Below are positions 1 through 8,452 of a DNA stretch of 64,000 nt, piece by piece. Source of the DNA: JBBSHE01 sp038253325 (lineage in GTDB: Bacteria > Actinomycetota > Actinomycetes > Propionibacteriales > Nocardioidaceae). The position numbers and the translations under genes are program-made. Where the stretch lies: contig JBBSHE010000004.1 in NCBI GenBank assembly GCA_038253325.1, positions 1 to 64,000 of the forward strand, read 5' to 3'. Under the pieces are notes generated by a model. That model had not been told where the DNA came from. It saw nothing but the letters and a program-made list of their open reading frames with translations, and did not search any database. Every line of letters begins with the position of its first letter. Position 1 is the stretch's first letter.

Positions 1-558
1 CAGGAGAACTCGTACGACGCCATGGTGCTGGACATCATGCTGCCGGGGCTCAACGGTTACGAGCTCTGCGCCCAGCTCCGCGAAGTCGGCGACTGGACGC
101 CCATCCTCATGCTGACCGCGAAGGCCGGCAGCGGCGACCAGGCCCGGGCGCTCGACACCGGCGCCGACGACTTCCTGTCGAAACCGTTTTCTTACGTCGT
201 CCTGCTGGCCCGAATCCGGGCTCTGTTGCGTCGAGGTACCAGTGAGCGTCCGAGTGTGCTCGTAGCCGGAGACCTTCGGCTGGACCCGGCCGCGCATCTT
301 GTGTCGAGGGCGGGGGCGCCGATCGAGCTGACCCCACGCCAGTTCGCGCTGCTGGAGTTCCTGATCCGGCGGTCGGGTGACGTCGTGTCGAAGGCGCAGA
401 TCCTCGAGCACGTGTGGGATTTCGCGTTCGAGGGTGACCCGAACATCGTCGAGGTCTACGTACGCCAGCTGCGGCTCAGGATCGACGAGCCGTTCGGCCG
501 CAAGGCCTTGCAGACCGTTCGCCTCGTGGGTTACCGGCTCGACGCGGACGGTGGCTGA
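1..558 (+). CDS. OmpR-family response regulator (5' end outside window)
   Basis: The reading frame is open from base 1, so the N-terminus lies outside the window. What remains is the end of a receiver domain, with the phospho-acceptor Asp in VLDIMLPG, the switch Thr in MLTAK and the conserved Lys in LSKPF. A winged-helix Trans_reg_C domain follows (ELTPRQFALLEFL ... VEVYVRQLRLRID). This is the OmpR/PhoB architecture: phosphorylation by a partner kinase drives DNA binding. The partner is almost certainly the kinase that starts at the stop codon of this gene. The target genes cannot be told from the sequence. Confidence 0.95.
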   Translation, partial: QENSYDAMVLDIMLPGLNGYELCAQLREVGDWTPILMLTAKAGSGDQARALDTGADDFLSKPFSYVVLLARIRALLRRGTSERPSVLVAGDLRLDPAAHLVSRAGAPIELTPRQFALLEFLIRRSGDVVSKAQILEHVWDFAFEGDPNIVEVYVRQLRLRIDEPFGRKALQTVRLVGYRLDADGG

Positions 559-559
559 G

Positions 560-1951
560 ATGAGAGCGCGGCCGCGGGGGTGGAATCCGGTCAGGTCGGT
601 CCGGGCCCGCACGACCTTGATCGCCTCGTTGGTCGTGGGTGTGACGCTCGTTGCCGGGGCTGCCGGGCTGATCGCGACTCTCGATCATTCCCTCACCAGT
701 AACCGCGACGACCTCTCCCGCTCCCGGCTCACCGAGCTCGCCGACCAGGCGAGAACAGGCTCGCTGCCGCGCCTGGTCACCGACATCGGTGAAAACTCGG
801 TCGGACAAGTATTCCTCGGGTCTGGGCGCGTGCTCGCGGCGTCGTCAGGTCTGGTGGGAAAGGGTCCGATCCTGCCGGCGGTGCCGCGGAACACAAGGGC
901 TCGTGTGCTCACCCTTCGTGGCGTGCCGGACGACACCGAGACCGAGATCTATCGGGTTTGGGTGATGCGGGTGAAGAGCCCCTCGGGGCCGGTCGCGGTG
1001 CTCGTCGGTGCGAGCCCCGAGTCCGTCTCCGAGGCGGTGTCGACCCTGCGCCGCGCCCTGTTGATCGGCATACCGCTGATGGTTGTTCTGCTGGCTCTGA
1101 GCATGTACGTCATGATCGGCCGGACCCTCAAACCGGTCGAGGACATCCGTGCCGAGGTGGCGACGATCACCGACACCGAGCTGAACCGCCGGGTACCGGT
1201 GCCGCACGAAGGCGACGAGGTCGGCAGGTTGGCGGGCACCATGAACGACATGTTGGACCGGCTGGAGGCATCAAGCATCAACCAGCGGGAGTTCGTCGCG
1301 GACGCCTCGCACGAGCTGCAGAGTCCACTGGCAGCGTTTCGCACCCAGCTCGAAGTGGCACTCGCACATCCCGACGGCGTCGACTGGTCATCCTTGGCGG
1401 CGGATCTGCTGGTGGACAGCGACCGGATGGAGCGTCTCGTTGCTGACCTGCTCTTCCTCGCCCGCGAGGATGCCATGCACCGAGAGCCGCGCAGCGACCC
1501 CGTCGACCTCGACGTCGTCGTGCTCGAGGAGGTCGCCCGGATGCCGTTGCAGGGCCGTGTCATGCTCGACACCCGCGGGGTCTCGGGTGCAGCAACACGG
1601 GGCAGCCGAGATGAGCTCTCTCGACTCGTGCGCAACGTCGTGGAGAATGCCGTGTCACATGCCCGCTCGCGAGTGGCGATCGCCGTCTCGGAGGGCCCGA
1701 CGGAGGTGACAATGACCGTCAGCGACGACGGGCCGGGGATTCCGATCGGGCACCGCGACCGTGTCTTCGAGCGCTTCGCCCAGGTGGACGGGGCGCGCGT
1801 CCGAGGTGCGAGCGGTACGGGGCTGGGTCTGTCCATCGCCCGGGCGATCGCTGACCGACACGGAGGCACGATCTCGCTCCGGCCGGCGGACACCGCGCCG
1901 GGCGGCGGGGCGGAGTTCGTGGTGGTGCTCCCAGCCGCGCCGGTCCGGTAG
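560..1951 (+). CDS. Sensor histidine kinase (HAMP-HisKA-HATPase)
   Basis: About 463 aa. TM1 lies near residues 19-41 (TLIASLVVGVTLVAGAAGL) and TM2 near 168-190, enclosing an extracytoplasmic sensor of about 125 aa. A HAMP linker follows, then the H-box DASHELQSPLA with His251. The usual ELRTP is ELQSP here, a mild variant. The N-box (VVENAVSHA), G1 (DDGPGIP) and G2 (GTGLGLSI) are intact, so it should autophosphorylate and signal to the upstream regulator. ATG 560 lies just after that gene's stop; GTG 551 in the same frame would overlap it and is also possible. The ligand is unknown. Confidence 0.93.
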   Translation: MRARPRGWNPVRSVRARTTLIASLVVGVTLVAGAAGLIATLDHSLTSNRDDLSRSRLTELADQARTGSLPRLVTDIGENSVGQVFLGSGRVLAASSGLVGKGPILPAVPRNTRARVLTLRGVPDDTETEIYRVWVMRVKSPSGPVAVLVGASPESVSEAVSTLRRALLIGIPLMVVLLALSMYVMIGRTLKPVEDIRAEVATITDTELNRRVPVPHEGDEVGRLAGTMNDMLDRLEASSINQREFVADASHELQSPLAAFRTQLEVALAHPDGVDWSSLAADLLVDSDRMERLVADLLFLAREDAMHREPRSDPVDLDVVVLEEVARMPLQGRVMLDTRGVSGAATRGSRDELSRLVRNVVENAVSHARSRVAIAVSEGPTEVTMTVSDDGPGIPIGHRDRVFERFAQVDGARVRGASGTGLGLSIARAIADRHGGTISLRPADTAPGGGAEFVVVLPAAPVR

Positions 1952-1988
1952 GTTGCGGGGCGAGCCCCCGATCCCGAAGGAGTCGCCG

Positions 1989-3164
1989 GTGGCCGGATCC
2001 CTCGAAGACATCGTCGTCGTCGACCTGACCCGGGCGCTCGCGGGTCCGCATGCGGCGATGATGCTCGGCGACCTGGGAGCACGTGTCATCAAGGTCGAGA
2101 CGCCTGTCGGTGGTGACGACAGCAGAGGATGGGGTCCACCGTTCGTCGGCCCCGAGGACGAGCCGCAGTCGACGTACTTCATGGGTGCGAACCGCAACAA
2201 GGAGTCTGTGACCGCTGACCTCAAGTCTGAAGCGGGCAAGGCCTTCCTGCGCCGGCTGGTCGCCAAGTCCGACGTCCTGATCGAGAACTTCAGGCCTGGT
2301 GTGCTCGACCGGTTGGGGTTCTCCGTCGGTGCGATGCACGCGGTCAACCCACGGTTGGTGATCTGCTCGATCACCGGTTTCGGGCACGACGGGCCCGACG
2401 GCGGTCGCGCCGGGTACGACCAGATCGCGCAGGGCGAGGCCGGCCTGATGTCGATCACCGGCCCGGACCCGGAGCATCCGACCAAGGTCGGGCTCCCCGC
2501 CGGCGACCTGCTCGCCGGGATGTATGCCGCATACGGCATCCTCGCCGCGTTGCACGAACGGGTACGAACCGGACGTGGTCGAGTGGTGCGGACGAGCCTG
2601 CTCGCTGCGATCGTCGGCACGCATGCCTACCAGGGGACGATGTGGACCGTCGGCCGCCAGGTCCCGGTCGCGATGGGCAACTTCCATCCGTCCATCGCAC
2701 CGTACGGGCTGTTTCGCACCGCGGACGCCCCGGTGCAGGTTGCCTGCGGCAGCGAGGGGCTGTGGCAGGGATTCGCGCCGCTCGTCGGCCTCTCGGCCGA
2801 CGACGAACGCTTCGCGACCAACGCGAGGCGCGTCGCCAACCGGGACGAGATGACCGCCGAGATCGAGGCCATGCTCAGACGGCACGGAGCCGACCACTGG
2901 CTCCGCGAGCTCGACCGGGCCGGCGTACCGGCGGGAAGGGTGCGCAGCATGGACGACGTGTACGGCTGGGACCAGACCAGGTCGCAGGGACTCGTCGTCG
3001 AGGTGGACCATCCGACACTCGGCATCGTCGAGCTGCCGGGGCCCCCGTTGCGCTTCGACGACCTGCCGTACGCCGGCGGCCGCGAGCACCACCTGCCGCC
3101 TCCGCTGCTCGGCGAGCACGACGAGTCGGTCCGCGCCTGGCTCGACCGAGAAGACGACCGGTAG
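1989..3164 (+). CDS. CaiB/BaiF family (class III) CoA-transferase
   Basis: 391 aa, normal length for class III CoA-transferases, which move CoA between an acyl-CoA and a free acid by way of an aspartyl-CoA thioester. The N-terminus (VVVDLTRALAGPHAAMMLGD) and the stretch YDQIAQGEAGLMSITG are typical. The expected catalytic Asp is D173 in PAGDLLAGMYAAYGILAAL. GTG 1989 is chosen because GAAGGAG precedes it and homologous proteins begin here; the open frame itself extends further upstream into the kinase gene. No acyl-CoA ligase or hydratase lies beside it, so the substrate acid cannot be named. Confidence 0.92.
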   Translation: MAGSLEDIVVVDLTRALAGPHAAMMLGDLGARVIKVETPVGGDDSRGWGPPFVGPEDEPQSTYFMGANRNKESVTADLKSEAGKAFLRRLVAKSDVLIENFRPGVLDRLGFSVGAMHAVNPRLVICSITGFGHDGPDGGRAGYDQIAQGEAGLMSITGPDPEHPTKVGLPAGDLLAGMYAAYGILAALHERVRTGRGRVVRTSLLAAIVGTHAYQGTMWTVGRQVPVAMGNFHPSIAPYGLFRTADAPVQVACGSEGLWQGFAPLVGLSADDERFATNARRVANRDEMTAEIEAMLRRHGADHWLRELDRAGVPAGRVRSMDDVYGWDQTRSQGLVVEVDHPTLGIVELPGPPLRFDDLPYAGGREHHLPPPLLGEHDESVRAWLDREDDR

Positions 3165-3471
3165 CTGCGGGGTGCTCGAGCGCCGCGGTGACCGGAACGC
3201 TCGGTTGACGTCGTCAGGCCAACCGGGTTTCACCCCGCGTGGAAGGCGATGGTCGACATCAACGCGTTGGCCGATTGCCTCGTGTCCAGTCGAGTGTGCT
3301 GGACCACGATCGGAACGTCACTGTGGAGAACCAGGCCGTAGTCGATCCCAACCGGAACTTGGCGGGGCCGCGCAGATCATTGATCCGCTGGTGGTTTGCG
3401 CGGCCAGCGGGCACGCGCAGGGAGAAGGGGCCAGATCGTCCAGAACGCCACCGCGTAGAAGGTCTTGGCGC
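3165..3471. other. Gene-free gap with a short tandem duplication at the SDR stop
   Basis: This 307-bp gap lies between the convergent CoA-transferase and SDR genes. No convincing gene is present. A 16-bp segment at 3457-3472 is repeated at 3474-3489 with one mismatch and a 17-bp period, straddling the SDR stop codon. I found no strong terminator hairpin. Confidence 0.5.
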
Positions 3472-4263
3472 TCAGAAGGTGTTGGCGCTTTTGGCCGTCA
3501 GACCGCCGTCGCACACAAGGTTCGATCCCGTCACGTAGGACGAGTCGTCCGACAACAGCCAGACCACGGCGGCTGCGATCTCCTCTGGCCGGCCGAGGCG
3601 CCCGAGGGGGATCTGGACGCGAGCGGAGCTCCGGATCTGGTTGAGCTCACTGCAGCGCTCGTTTTCGGTCACGCCGCAGACGAGCATCGGCGTGTCCGTT
3701 GCGCCCGGGACGATCGCGTTCACGCGGATCCCGTGCGGGGCGTAATCGAGGGCGGCAGAGCGTACGAACGCCGAAACTCCACCCTTCGATGCGGCGTAGG
3801 CGCTGTTGCCTCCGCCGGCGAACCCGACGAAGGCGGATGGGGACGAGGTGCAGACGATCGATCCGTTCGAGCCGGCCTCCATCAGACGGCGCAGGCCCTC
3901 GCGACAGGTCAGGAAAGTCCCAACCAGGTTGACGTCGAGGACCCGACGCCACGACTCGAGCTCGAACTCGTGCACGGGTGAGTTGACCTCGATGCCCGCG
4001 TTGGCAAAGATCCGGCTCGGCACGCCGATGACCGCGCTCGCTTGGTCGTACACTTCGCCCACCGATCGTTCCGACGACACATCGCACCGGACGTGGACGA
4101 CGACAGGAGCGCCGGCAGCGCGAGCATCATTGGCGACGGCAGCCGCGGCGTCTGCGTCGATGTCGACGACGGCAAGCTTTGCCCCGCGGTGTGCACAGGC
4201 CAACGCAACCGCGCGACCGATGCCGGAGCCGCCGCCAGTGACGACCACCGGCTCATTGCGCAT
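3472..4263 (-). CDS. Short-chain dehydrogenase/reductase (sugar/polyol type)
   Basis: 263 aa, classical SDR. The Rossmann motif TGGGSGIG lies at residues 9-16. FANAGIE stands for the NNAG motif, and the catalytic Tyr156-x3-Lys160 is in YAASK. The C-terminal DGGL is typical. It uses NAD(P) to oxidise an alcohol or hemiacetal. Its start overlaps the end of the gntR gene by 11 nt, so the two are co-transcribed and the SDR falls under the sugar regulon. Oxidation of an aldose to an aldonolactone would feed the dehydratase gene further along; that is an inference from context. Specificity and cofactor cannot be read reliably. Confidence 0.9.
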   Translation of the reverse strand: MRNEPVVVTGGGSGIGRAVALACAHRGAKLAVVDIDADAAAAVANDARAAGAPVVVHVRCDVSSERSVGEVYDQASAVIGVPSRIFANAGIEVNSPVHEFELESWRRVLDVNLVGTFLTCREGLRRLMEAGSNGSIVCTSSPSAFVGFAGGGNSAYAASKGGVSAFVRSAALDYAPHGIRVNAIVPGATDTPMLVCGVTENERCSELNQIRSSARVQIPLGRLGRPEEIAAAVVWLLSDDSSYVTGSNLVCDGGLTAKSANTF

Positions 4264-4921
4264 CGACTGCGGCCTTCGGCGCGAGGTGGATATGGATGTG
4301 GCGGTCGATAGCCTCGAGGGCAGCGGCCGTGTCGCCGGCCTGAAGTACGTCGAGGAGCTGCTGGTGCTGGGCCGCGACAGACGTCGGGTCGTCGTGCGCG
4401 GGAGCATCACGGCGGAAGTACGCGCGAACCCGCGGCTGGATCGTCTTCCAGACCTGAAGGCAGTGCCGCTGCTCGGAGCGGATGACGATCAGCTCATGGA
4501 ACCGGATGTCCGCATCGGCAAGACGGTCGGTCGCACCCGCTTGCGCGGCGCTCTCCATCTCGGCGACGAGCGCCCGGAGCTCCCTGAAGTCCTCATCGAC
4601 CAGCCTGGTGATCGCCTGGGCGAATGCGAACCGCTCGAGCGTTATCCGGATGGGCACGAGGACCTGCTCGATCTCGTCCTGCGAAACGCCTAGGACCTCG
4701 CTGCCGCGGTAAGGGTACGAGACGACGAGGCCTTCCTGCTCGAGCTGCCGAAGAGCCTCGCGAACGGGAGCACGGCTCGTCCCGAGCTCCTTGGCGAGGT
4801 CGATTTCGACCAGTCGGTCACCCGGCGTGAGCCGTCCACTCGTGATCGCCTCACGCAGGATCTCGACGACGTGCTCGCGGCGCGACTGGGTCGGCACCCG
4901 ACGGAGACCGAGCTCGGTCAT
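4253..4921 (-). CDS. GntR-family regulator, FadR/FCD subfamily
   Basis: 222 aa from ATG 4921. The N-terminal winged helix holds the GntR signature (GDRLVEIDLAKELGTSRAPV, REALRQLEQEGLV). An all-helical FCD ligand domain follows; its likely metal-ligand residues include ADIRFHELI and the final His-rich helix (IDRHIHIH). Members are usually effector-released repressors of sugar-acid or organic-acid catabolism. A longer open frame reaches ATG 4969 and TTG 4987, but those starts lie inside the operator palindrome. A candidate promoter (TTGTCG, 16 nt, TAAGGT ending at 4960) would start transcription downstream of them, so 4921 is preferred. The predicted site is the palindrome at 4967-4998. Confidence 0.9.
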   Translation of the reverse strand: MTELGLRRVPTQSRREHVVEILREAITSGRLTPGDRLVEIDLAKELGTSRAPVREALRQLEQEGLVVSYPYRGSEVLGVSQDEIEQVLVPIRITLERFAFAQAITRLVDEDFRELRALVAEMESAAQAGATDRLADADIRFHELIVIRSEQRHCLQVWKTIQPRVRAYFRRDAPAHDDPTSVAAQHQQLLDVLQAGDTAAALEAIDRHIHIHLAPKAAVDAQ

Positions 4922-4966
4922 GAAGGCGCTCGGACCCGGCGCGGAAGCGGCATACGAAGACCTTAG

Positions 4967-4998
4967 CATGAGGTCGATTGTCGACAATCGACCTCATG
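4967..4998. promoter_or_regulatory. 32-bp perfect palindrome, predicted GntR (FCD) operator
   Basis: Each 16-bp half mirrors the other exactly, with the centre between 4982 and 4983. The core ATTGTCGACAAT fits the GT-N(0-3)-AC type of site known for FadR-subfamily GntR proteins. It lies between the divergent gntR-SDR and transporter operons and overlaps the proposed -35 element of each, as expected for a shared repression site. Confidence 0.8.
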
Positions 4999-5009
4999 GC
5001 TGTTACGTT
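4981..5009 (+). promoter_or_regulatory. Candidate sigma-A promoter of the sugar operon
   Basis: TCGACA at 4981-4986 and TACGTT at 5004-5009 are separated by 17 nt. The -35 element sits in the right half of the operator palindrome. The first gene starts at 5072, leaving a leader of about 55 nt. Confidence 0.5.
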
Positions 5010-5071
5010 GAGGAACCGCACCATCGTTGCGCGTCTCGAACATCCGGCGCGATCCTTCTCAAGGAGTAGGC

Positions 5072-6409
5072 ATGAAGGTCCGTTCAGGCGCCCTCGCTCT
5101 CGTGTCGGCCTGCCTCGTGGTTACGGCATGCAGCAGCAGCGACTCGCTGAAGCGGGAGAAGCCCACGGCACCCGCATCGGTGGTCGATGCCGCAGAAGCC
5201 GCAGCGCTCCAGGCAGCCGGCGGCAAGAAAGTCGGTGGAAAGGTGACGATGCTCGGCGTGTTGGGGGGGCCGGAGCTCGACGCGTTCAAGACCGTGCTGG
5301 CACCATTCGAGAAGGCGACCGGCGTCGACGTCCAGTACGAAGGCACCCGAGACTTCGCTGCCGTCCTCCAGACCCAGGTCGACGGTGGCAACCCCCCTGA
5401 CGTCGTCTCGACGCCGGCGATCGGGGAGATGTCTGGGTTTGCCGAAAAGGGCGAACTCGTCGACCTGCGCAAGGTCGTCGGCAGCGACCTGCTCGACGCC
5501 AACTTCTCCAAGAGCCTGTTGGACACCGCGTCTGTCAACGGTCAGGTGTTCGGCATCTTCGACACGGTCGACCTTGGTGGCCTGATCTGGTACGACCCGC
5601 AGACGTACAAGGGGCCGACGGCCCCGAAGAGCTGGGCGCAGCTCCAGGCGTGGGCCAAGCAGACAGCCCGTTCCGGCACGACCCCATGGTGCGTCGGTCT
5701 GGAGAGCGGTGCCGCGAGCGGGTGGCCCGCGGCCGACTGGATCGACGAGATCTTGCTGCACGAGGCCGGGCCGGCGTTCCACAAGCGTTGGCAAGAAGGC
5801 AAGGAGCCGTGGACGTCACCTGAAGTCAAGAAGGCGTTCGAGACGTACGGTGGCATGGTGTCCGACGGGATGGTCTACGGCGGCACCACCACCGCCCTCA
5901 GCACCAACTTCGCCAAGGCTGCGAACCCGATGTTCGCGAGCTCGCCCGGCTGCTACCTGCTGCAACAGGCCACGTTCATGGGCGGCATCATCACCGACGG
6001 GTTCCCCAACCTCCAACCGGCAAAGGATCTGGACTTCTTTCCTGCTCCCGACTTCAACCCCGACTACCCCGCCATCCGGTCCGTCTCCGGCGAGATCGTC
6101 GGCATGATCAACCAGACTCCGCAGTCCGTCGCGCTGGTCAAGTACCTCGCCACCCGTGAAGCGGGGACCCTCATCGCCTCCACTGGACGGTGGCTGTCAC
6201 CCAACAAGAATGTCGACCAGGCGATCTATCGGGACCCCTTCCTGAAGAAGGCCAGCGGAGTCCTCGCCCGGGCCAAGGGAACATACTCGCTCGGTAACTC
6301 GCTGATGCCGCAGACCGAGGTCGATGCGTTCTGGCAAGCCGGGCTGGACTACACGAAGAATCCCGGTGATCTCGACGCAATCCTCGCAAAAGTCGAGGCC
6401 ACCCGGTGA
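5072..6409 (+). CDS. Extracellular sugar-binding lipoprotein of ABC importer
   Basis: 445 aa, family 1 solute-binding protein. A lipoprotein signal peptide ends at the lipobox VTAC (Cys20) and is followed by SSS, so the protein is anchored to the outer face of the membrane. AAGGAG at 5061-5066 supports ATG 5072. The mature part has the usual MalE-like features, such as the DVVSTPAIGEM segment and many surface Trp/Tyr residues. It delivers substrate to the two permeases just downstream. The family suggests an oligosaccharide or alpha-glucoside; the exact sugar is not evident. Confidence 0.93.
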   Translation: MKVRSGALALVSACLVVTACSSSDSLKREKPTAPASVVDAAEAAALQAAGGKKVGGKVTMLGVLGGPELDAFKTVLAPFEKATGVDVQYEGTRDFAAVLQTQVDGGNPPDVVSTPAIGEMSGFAEKGELVDLRKVVGSDLLDANFSKSLLDTASVNGQVFGIFDTVDLGGLIWYDPQTYKGPTAPKSWAQLQAWAKQTARSGTTPWCVGLESGAASGWPAADWIDEILLHEAGPAFHKRWQEGKEPWTSPEVKKAFETYGGMVSDGMVYGGTTTALSTNFAKAANPMFASSPGCYLLQQATFMGGIITDGFPNLQPAKDLDFFPAPDFNPDYPAIRSVSGEIVGMINQTPQSVALVKYLATREAGTLIASTGRWLSPNKNVDQAIYRDPFLKKASGVLARAKGTYSLGNSLMPQTEVDAFWQAGLDYTKNPGDLDAILAKVEATR

Positions 6410-6457
6410 GGCGATATCTCGGAGCGGTCGTGAGAAGGGCAGCGTGACCCGAACCGG

Positions 6458-7435
6458 ATGATTGCTGACCGAATCCAGCTCCTCGTCCTCGCCTCCGTGG
6501 CGATCGCGGTTGCCACGGTGGGGTATCTTCGCCTCGGCGACCGAGCACTGAACCGACTGCCGCAGGCCTGGGCCCGACGGCTCGTCCCGTGGCTGTTCGT
6601 CGGACCGGCCTTAGTCGCCGTCGGACTCGTCCTCGTCTTCCCTGCCATCTCGACCGTCGTCCTCAGCCTCCTCAACTCCAACGGGACGGCGTTCGTCGGC
6701 CTCGACAACTACACCTCCACACTGTCGAACCCGGTCACCCAGATCGCCTTGCGCAACACCGCGCTGTGGGTCGTTCTGCTTCCGTCGCTGTCGGTCCTGG
6801 TCGGCTTGACGATCGCGGTTCTCGTCGACCGCGTCGCGTACGGCGCGCTTGTCAAGGCTGCCCTGTTCCTCCCGATCGCGATCTCCGCTGTTGCCGCGGG
6901 GGTGATCTGGACCTTCATGTACGACTACCAGCCTCCGACGGCGAACCAGACGGGAACGCTGAACGCCATCATCACCACCGTCCCTGGCACCGACCCGATC
7001 GCCTGGATCATCAACGAGGCGACCAACAACTACGCGCTCATCGGTGCAACCCTTTGGACACAGGCCGGCTTTGCGATGATCATCTTCGCGGCGGCCCTCC
7101 GCGCCATCCCCGAAGAGCTTCAGGAGGCAGCTCGCCTCGACGGTGCCTCGGAATGGAAGGTCTTCCGCCACGTCACGCTCCCGTTCTTGGTCCCGACTGT
7201 CGTCGTGGTGATGACGACGATGACCGTGATCGCCCTCAAGGCGTTCGACATCGTCTACGTGATGACCAACGGAAGGTACGGAACAGACGTGCTGTCGACG
7301 GTGATGTACCGCGATCTGTTCACCGCAAAGGACAACGGTGTCGCCGGCGCGGTTGCCACCATCCTGATGGTCCTCGTCGTACCCATCATGGTCTTCAACC
7401 TCCACCAGTTCCGACGCGAGAGCCAGAAGGCGTGA
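6458..7435 (+). CDS. Sugar ABC permease, MalF/UgpA type
   Basis: 325 aa with about seven hydrophobic segments, including an N-terminal pair (IQLLVLASVAIAVATVGYL; LFVGPALVAVGLVLVF). The cytoplasmic EAA loop that docks the ATPase is clear (EELQEAARLDGASEWKVF). It follows the binding protein by 48 nt and overlaps the second permease. The two permeases form the membrane channel of the importer. ATG 6458 is the only reasonable start. Confidence 0.93.
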   Translation: MIADRIQLLVLASVAIAVATVGYLRLGDRALNRLPQAWARRLVPWLFVGPALVAVGLVLVFPAISTVVLSLLNSNGTAFVGLDNYTSTLSNPVTQIALRNTALWVVLLPSLSVLVGLTIAVLVDRVAYGALVKAALFLPIAISAVAAGVIWTFMYDYQPPTANQTGTLNAIITTVPGTDPIAWIINEATNNYALIGATLWTQAGFAMIIFAAALRAIPEELQEAARLDGASEWKVFRHVTLPFLVPTVVVVMTTMTVIALKAFDIVYVMTNGRYGTDVLSTVMYRDLFTAKDNGVAGAVATILMVLVVPIMVFNLHQFRRESQKA

Positions 7436-8346
7436 CGGAGGTGACGACAACCCATCTGCCGGACGTGCGTTCGACGCAGGCAACGCGGCCGGTGGTGGTG
7501 TCGGTCCGACGACCTCGGTTGCAACGACTCCTCGTCCACCTCGTCGTGGTCTGCATCACCGCGATCTGGCTGGTCCCGCTTCTGGGTCTGCTCGTGAGCT
7601 CCTTCAGACCGGCGCCTGCCGTCCTGTCGACGGGCTGGTGGCACTCCTTCGCACTCCCCGGCGACTACACCCTCGACAACTACCGCCAGGTCCTCGACCA
7701 CGACGGCATGATGCTCAGCCTGTTCAACAGCCTCGCGATCGTCGTGCCTGCGACCCTCTTGACGGTTGCTGTCAGCTCCGCGGCGGCGTACGCGCTGGCG
7801 TGCATGCGGTTCCGGTTCCGCAGCGGGCTGCTGCTGACCATCGTCGCCCTGTTGATCGTCCCCGTTCAGATCACGATGGTCCCGCTCCTGCGCGTCTTCA
7901 ATCACCTCGGGCTGACGGGAAGTTTCCTCGGGCTGTGGATCGTCCACCTCGGGTATGGAGTCTCGTTCGCGGTCTACCTGCTGCACAACTTCTTCGCGGC
8001 AGTTCCCCGAGAGCTGTTCGAGGCCGCCGAGATGGACGGGGCAACCAAGAGCCAGATCTTCTTCTCGATCGTGCTGCCGATCTGCCGGCCAGCTCTCGCA
8101 TCGCTCGCGATCTTCGAGTTCGTCTGGACGTGGAACGACCTGCTCACCGCGCTGATCTTCCTCGGCGGCTTCCGAGACGTGGCCCCGATGACCGTTGCAG
8201 TCAGCGGGCTCGTCGCGTCCCGCGGCAACGGTTGGGAGGTCCTCACTTCCGCCGCGATGCTCTCGATGATCGTCCCTATGGTCGTCTTCATTGCGATGCA
8301 GAAGCACTTCATCCGAGGGATGCTCGCGGGCGCCTCCAAGGGCTGA
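7432..8346 (+). CDS. Sugar ABC permease, MalG/UgpE type
   Basis: 304 aa. A 4-nt GTGA overlap with the preceding stop indicates translational coupling. After a short cytoplasmic tail come six membrane segments and the EAA loop (RELFEAAEMDGATKSQIFF), followed by the ending WNDLLTALIFL ... HFIRGMLAGASKG, typical of MalG partners. It pairs with the MalF-type permease. The ATPase is not adjacent but lies at 12979, at the far end of the same operon. An alternative GTG at 7441 would shorten it by three residues. Confidence 0.93.
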   Translation: MTEVTTTHLPDVRSTQATRPVVVSVRRPRLQRLLVHLVVVCITAIWLVPLLGLLVSSFRPAPAVLSTGWWHSFALPGDYTLDNYRQVLDHDGMMLSLFNSLAIVVPATLLTVAVSSAAAYALACMRFRFRSGLLLTIVALLIVPVQITMVPLLRVFNHLGLTGSFLGLWIVHLGYGVSFAVYLLHNFFAAVPRELFEAAEMDGATKSQIFFSIVLPICRPALASLAIFEFVWTWNDLLTALIFLGGFRDVAPMTVAVSGLVASRGNGWEVLTSAAMLSMIVPMVVFIAMQKHFIRGMLAGASKG

Positions 8347-8377
8347 ATCGTACGAACCACAGAAAACGAGGCCGAAC

Positions 8378-8452
8378 ATGCAGTACGTCGTCGCGAAAGC
8401 GTGCGCTGTGCGACCTACCGAGGAGCCGACGCCGTGTCCAACCCCCGATTGA
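8378..8452 (+). CDS. Possible 24-aa leader peptide ahead of the glycosidase
   Basis: An ATG at 8378, preceded by AACGAGG, opens a 24-codon frame that runs past the glycosidase start (GTG 8434) and stops at 8452 in a different frame. The peptide begins MQYVVAKACAVRP, vaguely like the N-terminus of a zinc alcohol dehydrogenase. It could be a coupling leader, a gene remnant or chance. I recognise no family. Confidence 0.25.
   Translation: MQYVVAKACAVRPTEEPTPCPTPD

Noticed and set aside
377..559. N-terminal extension of the first histidine kinase frame
   Set aside because: It overlaps the response-regulator gene in another frame and has no kinase-like sequence; the start at 560 or 551 fits better.
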